NCBI RefSeq assembly: GCF_014698145.1 | Contig: NZ_JACJSM010000013.1 | Location: 1 to 64,000, forward strand | Direction of reading: 5' to 3' | Length of the DNA: 64,000 nucleotides | From: Oscillatoria sp. FACHB-1406 | GTDB lineage: Bacteria; Cyanobacteriota; Cyanobacteriia; Cyanobacteriales; Spirulinaceae | Shown: piece by piece, positions 60,701 through 64,000 of the stretch | How positions within the stretch are numbered: the first letter of the stretch is position 1 | Layout: every line of letters begins with the position of its first letter | The notes under the pieces: generated by a model | The model's database searches: none | What the model was told of the DNA's origin: nothing | Seen by the model: the letters and a program-made list of their open reading frames with translations, nothing else | Position numbers and translations under genes: made by a program

Positions 60701-60792
60701 TTATCAATTACAATCGCAGTTTAGCGGCTTTACAACGAGCAGTGAGCAATTACCCGGACGATCGTTTATTCGACATCGAAAATAATTGGTAG
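57703..60792 (+). CDS. TolC-family outer-membrane efflux protein with a 550-residue N-terminal extension
   Basis: A 1029-aa protein. A signal peptide (MLAFRFCVVVSAGAIAILGY) precedes a Pro/Ala-rich region up to about residue 570, then a full TolC-type domain (about 590-1029: ISLQEAIELARRNNPTLQGARIELDVAREQL; TRFDVLRAQVDLANSQQNLA; LRLARLRFSAGVGTQTEVINAQTELTKARGNLL). The extension carries nine short motifs, alternating xLDAF and F-x-R-I-L-x-R-F forms, near residues 126, 170, 216, 274, 309, 358, 396, 451 and 492. It ends in an octamer-encoded Ser/Pro tract (520-567). It overlaps the following adaptor-like gene region and forms an export pair with it. Confidence 0.87.
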   Translation: MLAFRFCVVVSAGAIAILGYRADASAREMPLAIKTEFARAGTSAAAPEVALKPATSLESEPFSREAGEAPQPALSVSPQISQGSAAEAEAPVLAQRPVDAIDTAAPSPVIEPAARPNPTAPVNSEVILDAFKSALNEAGTAAIAEAKPAPSTATPEAVLMVETTPDRAPKVLEVFKNTIARFEGVEHAIVTENPTEPDRPVSTAVSPAFASTQGVPFDRILERFRNATNDRASNSVLPSEQAIPVSEHLLNPERRAIEAPAPVPVADDNLAAQTVLEAFAAIARDAASQPVREPATERPVLAQTQPFNPFNRILNRVRQVTLSPPETQPSAEFSTPVPAPSPSAVTVASSEPLPAAASILDAFTRAVEQETRSPAPQNPQTVTPVDRAPETTSLGATLDRIEAGFAQLSPSSLATPGADSISVPAAEAPAPSRENEIAPSPPALPQQPFAPFSRILDRFKTYQPSELSETTITARSTAIAHSEADFNAPSPRSVLNAFQQVIVNPPAPNSTPTPELVFQSPSPPVSQSPSPPVSQSPSLPVSQSPSPPVSQSPSPPLSPSPPLPLSQSSPPAASLSGLDSPAYLDGSPNPLLFPARPEDVQIDINKPISLQEAIELARRNNPTLQGARIELDVAREQLREALAAEYPTLSTQFNLTRTDSAQQDLSNQNQNPLLNQNSGTINTTADARLELSYDLLTGGRRTAQIKAAEEQIRLRQLNAETLAEQTRFDVTSNYYDLQEADARVDIERAAVADATRTLRDAQLLEQAGLGTRFDVLRAQVDLANSQQNLATAQSQQVISRRTLASILGINQQANISAADPIERSGQWELPLEDTIVLAFRNRAELQQQIVQRNISDQQREVALSALRPQVSLFANYNMLGLLNDNRGLADGYTVGARLQWTLFEGGAAGARAAQQEKNMELAASRFDDQRNKVRLEVEQAYNNIQASETNIQTANVALQLAQESLRLARLRFSAGVGTQTEVINAQTELTKARGNLLTAIINYNRSLAALQRAVSNYPDDRLFDIENNW
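59262..59403. repeat. In-frame CAGTCTCC/CAGTCCCC octamer array
   Basis: About 17 octamers inside the TolC-like gene. Because 24 bp is three octamers, they encode an eight-residue period (SPSPPVSQ). The unit type is the same as in the LpxB-like gene at 17264-17320. Confidence 0.92.
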
Positions 60793-60815
60793 CAATAGTA
60801 TTACGAATCACTTCC

Positions 60816-62231
60816 TTGCGGTTGAAACTTTACTGGACTACGGGCATTATGGGTTGCGTTGCCGCGATCGCAACCGGGTGCAGTCGCGGCCCTGCACAAG
60901 GGGGTGGCGAGCCGCCCAATCCCACCGTTCCCGTTAAAGTCCAAGTCGTGAAAACGACCGATATTCAAGAGAGTTCTGAGTTTGTCGGGACGCTGGAAGC
61001 GCGGCAAAAGGTGGAGCTTCGCCCTCGTATCGAAGGGCGGATCGAACGGATTTTTGCGCGTAGCGGCGATCGCGTCGCGGCAGAGACTGCTATTATCAGC
61101 TTGCAGCCCAATAAAGACCAAGCCCAATTGCGCGCTGCGACTGAAAATATTAACGTGCAGCGTGCCAATCTCAACAGCGTGCGCGCCGAACTCAGCGCCG
61201 CCGAAGCCCAACAATCCCAAGCTGAAGCTCGCGCCCAGAGCGCCCAAGCCCTCCTGCAAAGCCAAGAAGCAGAAATCAAACGCCAGCAAGCCGAGGTTCA
61301 AAGTCAGGAAGCGGAAGTTAAATTGCGCGAAGATGAATATCAACGCACGCTATTTCTCGTTTCCCAAGGCGTTCAGTCTCAGCAAACTTTAGATGAGAAA
61401 ACCCGCAACCTCGCTACGGCTCGCGCTTCTCTGGCTTCAGCGAGAGCTTCTCTCGAATCAAACTTTGCCCTTCGCAGTTCGCAAGCCGAAGCCCTCAATG
61501 CCGCCCGAAGTGCGGAGCAAGAATCAAAAGAGCGAGTTAAAGGAGCTTTAGCAGCATTAGACCGAGAAAAAGCCAGCATTAAACAAGCTGAAGCCCAGCA
61601 AGATTCGGCAACGCAGGACTTTCAGTTCACCCGCGTTACGGCTCCAATTGCGGGGACGGTGGGCGATATTCCGGTGAAAGTGGGCGATGTGGTAGACAGC
61701 AAGACCGTTCTCACCTCGATTACTCAGAACGATAACTTGGAGTTGCGTCTATCGGTTCCGATTGAATCGGCGACACGACTGCGGATCGGTTTGCCCGTTC
61801 AACTTGTTTTCGCGCCGCTTCGCGGATCCCTGCGGGATCGCCCCATTCAGATCGAAGGGAATATTAGTTTTATCTCACCGCAAGTCGATCGCACTGCACA
61901 GTCAGTTCTGGCTAAAGCGACTTTTCCCAATGAGGCGGGTAACTTGCGCGACGGGCAAACGGTGAAGGCAAAGGTGTTATGGTCGCAGAAAAAAGGCATC
62001 GCCATTCCGACAACCGCAGTTTCGCGAATTGCCGGTCAATCTTTCGTTTTTGTTGCCGTACCCGCCCAGGATGGAAAAGGCGGGACAATCGCCCAACAAA
62101 AGCCCGTCACGCTCGGTGCATTGCAAGGACAAACTTACCCCGTTCTGAAGGGGATTAAACCGGGCGATCGCATCGCCGTTGAAGGCGTTCTCAAACTTCG
62201 GAACGGCTCGCCTATCGAACCGAGTTTGTAA
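60816..62231 (+). CDS. RND/HlyD-type efflux periplasmic adaptor lipoprotein
   Basis: A membrane-fusion protein of about 470 aa. No ATG lies at the expected place; a TTG at 60816 or at 60786 (the latter overlapping the TolC-like gene by 7 bp) gives a signal sequence with lipobox ATGC. The biotinyl-lipoyl halves are VGTLEARQKVELRPRIEGRIERIF and FTRVTAPIAGTVGDIPVKVGD, on either side of a long Ala/Gln/Glu coiled coil (about 105-270). They are followed by the beta-barrel and membrane-proximal domains. With the TolC-like protein it spans the periplasm. No inner-membrane pump gene follows, so the pump is encoded elsewhere. The stop codon begins a heptamer array. Confidence 0.87.
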   Translation: MRLKLYWTTGIMGCVAAIATGCSRGPAQGGGEPPNPTVPVKVQVVKTTDIQESSEFVGTLEARQKVELRPRIEGRIERIFARSGDRVAAETAIISLQPNKDQAQLRAATENINVQRANLNSVRAELSAAEAQQSQAEARAQSAQALLQSQEAEIKRQQAEVQSQEAEVKLREDEYQRTLFLVSQGVQSQQTLDEKTRNLATARASLASARASLESNFALRSSQAEALNAARSAEQESKERVKGALAALDREKASIKQAEAQQDSATQDFQFTRVTAPIAGTVGDIPVKVGDVVDSKTVLTSITQNDNLELRLSVPIESATRLRIGLPVQLVFAPLRGSLRDRPIQIEGNISFISPQVDRTAQSVLAKATFPNEAGNLRDGQTVKAKVLWSQKKGIAIPTTAVSRIAGQSFVFVAVPAQDGKGGTIAQQKPVTLGALQGQTYPVLKGIKPGDRIAVEGVLKLRNGSPIEPSL

Positions 62232-62372
62232 TTTGTAATTCGTAATTCGTAATTCGTAATTCGCGGTCATTGAGACTTCGGCAAGCTCAGTCGAACGCTT
62301 GTCGAAATGTCGAAATGTAATTCATACTTCATCACTCATAATTCATCACTCATAATTCATAATTCATAATTA
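62228..62372. repeat. Heptamer arrays between adaptor and YdcF genes
   Basis: GTAATTC units (62228-62262) start over the adaptor TAA stop. After a 60-bp unique stretch, CATAATT/CATCACT units (62327-62371) lead directly to the ydcF-like ATG. Confidence 0.9.
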
Positions 62373-62374
62373 TT

Positions 62375-63007
62375 ATGAGCTTTTTGCAAGCAAGACCGTT
62401 CAAAATCGGTGCAATAGGGCTGGGAGTATCGCTGGGAATGCTTTTGATTGGGCTGGCAGCGACAATTTTAATCGGTAACGCGATCGCGCGGCAGCAAGCC
62501 CCCACTCCCCAAGCCATTCTCATGTTAGGGGGAAACCTCGATCGCGAAGCTTTCACCGCTACTTTTGCCCGCCAGCACCCCCAGCTAAAGATTTGGGTTT
62601 CTTCGGGCTTGCCGCGTTCCCAAGCCAGCCAAATCTTTAGCACTGCGGGAATTGCTAGCGATCGCGTCTACCTCGATTACCAAGCTGTCGATACCGTCAC
62701 GAACTTTTCTACCCTCGTCGGCGAACTGAAAAAGCACTCGATTCGTCACGTTTACCTCGTTACTTCCACGTACCATATGCGTCGGGCAAAAGCGATCGCA
62801 ACGCTCATTCTCGGCAGTCAAGGCATAGCCTTCACCCCCCTTGCCGTTCCCTCCCGCGATCCGGCAGAATCTTGGTTGCAAGTGGCGCGCGATACCGGAC
62901 GAGCCGCCCTCTGGGTTTTCACGGGAAGAACCGCCGCTACGCTCAACCCTAAGTATTATCACTTACGGGATGTTGCGGAGCGTGATTCTGAGGTTCGGTA
63001 TCAGTAA
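62375..63007 (+). CDS. YdcF/DUF218 family membrane-anchored protein
   Basis: A 210-aa protein with one N-terminal membrane helix (about 10-38) and a periplasmic DUF218 domain: AILMLGGNLDREAF, KIWVSSGLPRSQASQIF, VYLDYQAVDTVTNFSTLV, and VYLVTSTYHMRRAKAIATLIL with the conserved Thr-x-x-x-His-x-x-Arg. YdcF/SanA-like proteins are linked to envelope integrity, and some bind SAM in vitro; the activity is unknown. The C-terminal part (WVFTGRTAATLNP) is typical of the cyanobacterial group. It lies between repeat arrays and is convergent with the S1 gene. Confidence 0.85.
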   Translation: MSFLQARPFKIGAIGLGVSLGMLLIGLAATILIGNAIARQQAPTPQAILMLGGNLDREAFTATFARQHPQLKIWVSSGLPRSQASQIFSTAGIASDRVYLDYQAVDTVTNFSTLVGELKKHSIRHVYLVTSTYHMRRAKAIATLILGSQGIAFTPLAVPSRDPAESWLQVARDTGRAALWVFTGRTAATLNPKYYHLRDVAERDSEVRYQ

Positions 63008-63049
63008 GCCGTTATGGATTATTAGTTATTGGTTATTTCCAATAATTAA

Positions 63050-63105
63050 TAACCCTTCATTATTCATTATTCATTATTCACTATTCATTATTCATTATTC
63101 ACTCT
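63050..63105. repeat. ATTATTC heptamer array
   Basis: About seven units (cattatt, cactatt) end over the TGA stop codon of the S1-domain gene, read on the minus strand as gaataat. Looser units extend left to about 63015. Confidence 0.9.
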
Positions 63106-64000
63106 CTCCGGGCTGCTGTTTCTGCATGAAGCGTTCTTCCGCTTCCGCCATTACCTCGTCCATCTTTTCTAACAGTTCGCCGGGATAGCGCTCGAAGCCT
63201 TTTGTCGAAAGGGAAATACGGTTTTTGTATTCATCGATTTCGGCGATCGCCACCTTAATATTTTGTCCGATGCGGAACACCTGCTCGAGCGCCCCTACCC
63301 GCGAACCACTCACCTCTCGGATATGCAACAATCCCGAAACGCTGCCCAAATCGACAAAAACGCCGTAAGGCTTAATGCTGCTGACTCTTCCTTCGACTAC
63401 CGTTCCCGGTGCGAGGCGTTCCATCGCACTCGCTCGAATCGCATCGCGTTGGGAGAGTACCAGTTTATTGGTTTCCGGGTTGACTTCTAGGAACGATGCG
63501 GTTAAAGATTGACCGATGAGAGCGTCCATATCGTCTTTTTGGAGAAGATGCGATCGCGGAATAAATGCGCGCAACTCCTTGACTTCTCCCGTCACGCCAC
63601 CCTTATTAACGCCCGTCACGCGCACTCGCACCGATTTTCCTTCTGCGTGCAGCGCCTTAACTTCCTCCCACGCTTGCTTGATACGAACTTGACGGTAAGA
63701 CAGCAAAACCTGCCCGTTTTCGTCTTGTTCTCGCAGCACCACAAACTCTTGTTCCACGCCCAAGGGCAAAATTTCTGCTAACTTCGCATCACTCAAGCGT
63801 TCCCAGCTAATTTCCTTCTGGGGGATAAACCCTGGGGACTTACCGCCCATATCGACATATACCCCGTCAGAACTATATTCAAAAACTTTTCCCCGCACGA
63901 CTTTTCCCTTACTGAATTCATAGCTGTAGTCTTCGAGAGCTTTCTCGAAATCTTCCATCGAAAAGGGAGCGGTTGAGGATTGGGAGCGGGTAGAATCGGA
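63095..64000 (-). CDS. S1 RNA-binding domain protein (30S ribosomal protein S1 paralogue), 5' end uncertain
   Basis: An RNA-binding protein with three S1 domains: VVRGKVFEYSSDGVYVDMGGKSPGFIPQKE, then KSVRVRVTGVNKGGVTGEVKELRAFIPRSH, then GTVVEGRVSSIKPYGVFVDLGSVSGLLH with IDEYKNRISLSTKGFE. This matches the shorter S1 homologue (Rps1b type) of cyanobacteria rather than the main S1. The first ATG in view is at 63958, but the frame stays open to the window edge with a Ser/Thr-rich lead (STRSQSSTAPFS) before MEDFEKALEDYSYEF. The true start is therefore probably outside the window. It should act in mRNA binding by the 30S subunit. Confidence 0.85.
   Translation of the reverse strand, partial: SDSTRSQSSTAPFSMEDFEKALEDYSYEFSKGKVVRGKVFEYSSDGVYVDMGGKSPGFIPQKEISWERLSDAKLAEILPLGVEQEFVVLREQDENGQVLLSYRQVRIKQAWEEVKALHAEGKSVRVRVTGVNKGGVTGEVKELRAFIPRSHLLQKDDMDALIGQSLTASFLEVNPETNKLVLSQRDAIRASAMERLAPGTVVEGRVSSIKPYGVFVDLGSVSGLLHIREVSGSRVGALEQVFRIGQNIKVAIAEIDEYKNRISLSTKGFERYPGELLEKMDEVMAEAEERFMQKQQPGESE

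Overview
The window is a cyanobacterial chromosome segment. Supporting evidence: the octamer GCGATCGC (HIP1-like) is dense throughout. There is a full-length magnesium chelatase H subunit for chlorophyll synthesis. Cyanobacteria-typical families are present (DUF1830, DUF2288, Uma2, an NTT-HEAT transporter fusion, an AMIN protein, a phosphoketolase, a second S1-domain protein). Short tandem heptamers fill many intergenic gaps, as in filamentous or colonial cyanobacteria. No rRNA, intact tRNA or CRISPR array was seen.

Layout. 1-3.1 kb: the 5' end of a probable IS630-type transposase, then a divergent zinc/manganese ABC importer (permease and ATPase on -, binding lipoprotein on +) sharing a control region with a Zur-like dyad. 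3.1-12.8 kb: small KOW-like protein, FkbM methyltransferase plus glycosyltransferase, Gfo/Idh oxidoreductase, nucleoside phosphorylase, dipeptide epimerase, a radical-SAM activase-like protein, tocopherol-type methyltransferase and a CDF transporter lacking its C-terminal domain. 12.8-18.7 kb: NarL-type response regulator, two Crp paralogues, DUF1830 protein, L28, LpxB-like glycosyltransferase, Uma2 nuclease.

18.7-25.4 kb is an accessory island. It holds three small secreted or membrane-active peptides, a 1093-aa NACHT NTPase with near-identical HEAT repeats, a broken PIN toxin with its antitoxin, a tandem pair of XRE regulators and MITE-like repeats. 25.9-29.9 kb is chlH with a strong terminator. 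29.9-31.4 kb is a second mobile patch: HicA-HicB-HicB and a REP-associated tyrosine transposase surrounded and invaded by its own palindromes. 31.6-47.7 kb is mostly housekeeping: egtD, mgtE, pmbA, a FHA-GAF-cyclase, plsC, phosphoketolase, PAP2 phosphatase, a CysH-like protein without the usual catalytic cysteine, ilvH and an alpha/beta hydrolase. 47.7-49.9 kb is AT-rich, with duplicated debris, a MITE with an identifiable empty site, and a transposase fragment. 50-64 kb: infC, NTT-HEAT transporter with a cNMP-binding partner, recF, a TolC/HlyD export pair with a 550-residue periplasmic extension, a YdcF protein and an S1 protein running off the window edge.

The most unusual features are four. 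(1) Heptamer arrays start exactly at the stop codons of at least eight genes, in the orientation that gives a stop triplet in every frame of the upstream gene. (2) The transposase palindrome lies in frame inside its own transposase gene and inside the neighbouring hicB. (3) The NACHT gene carries nine 99-bp HEAT units that look recently homogenised. (4) Octamer CCCC-type repeats are inserted in frame into two unrelated proteins.
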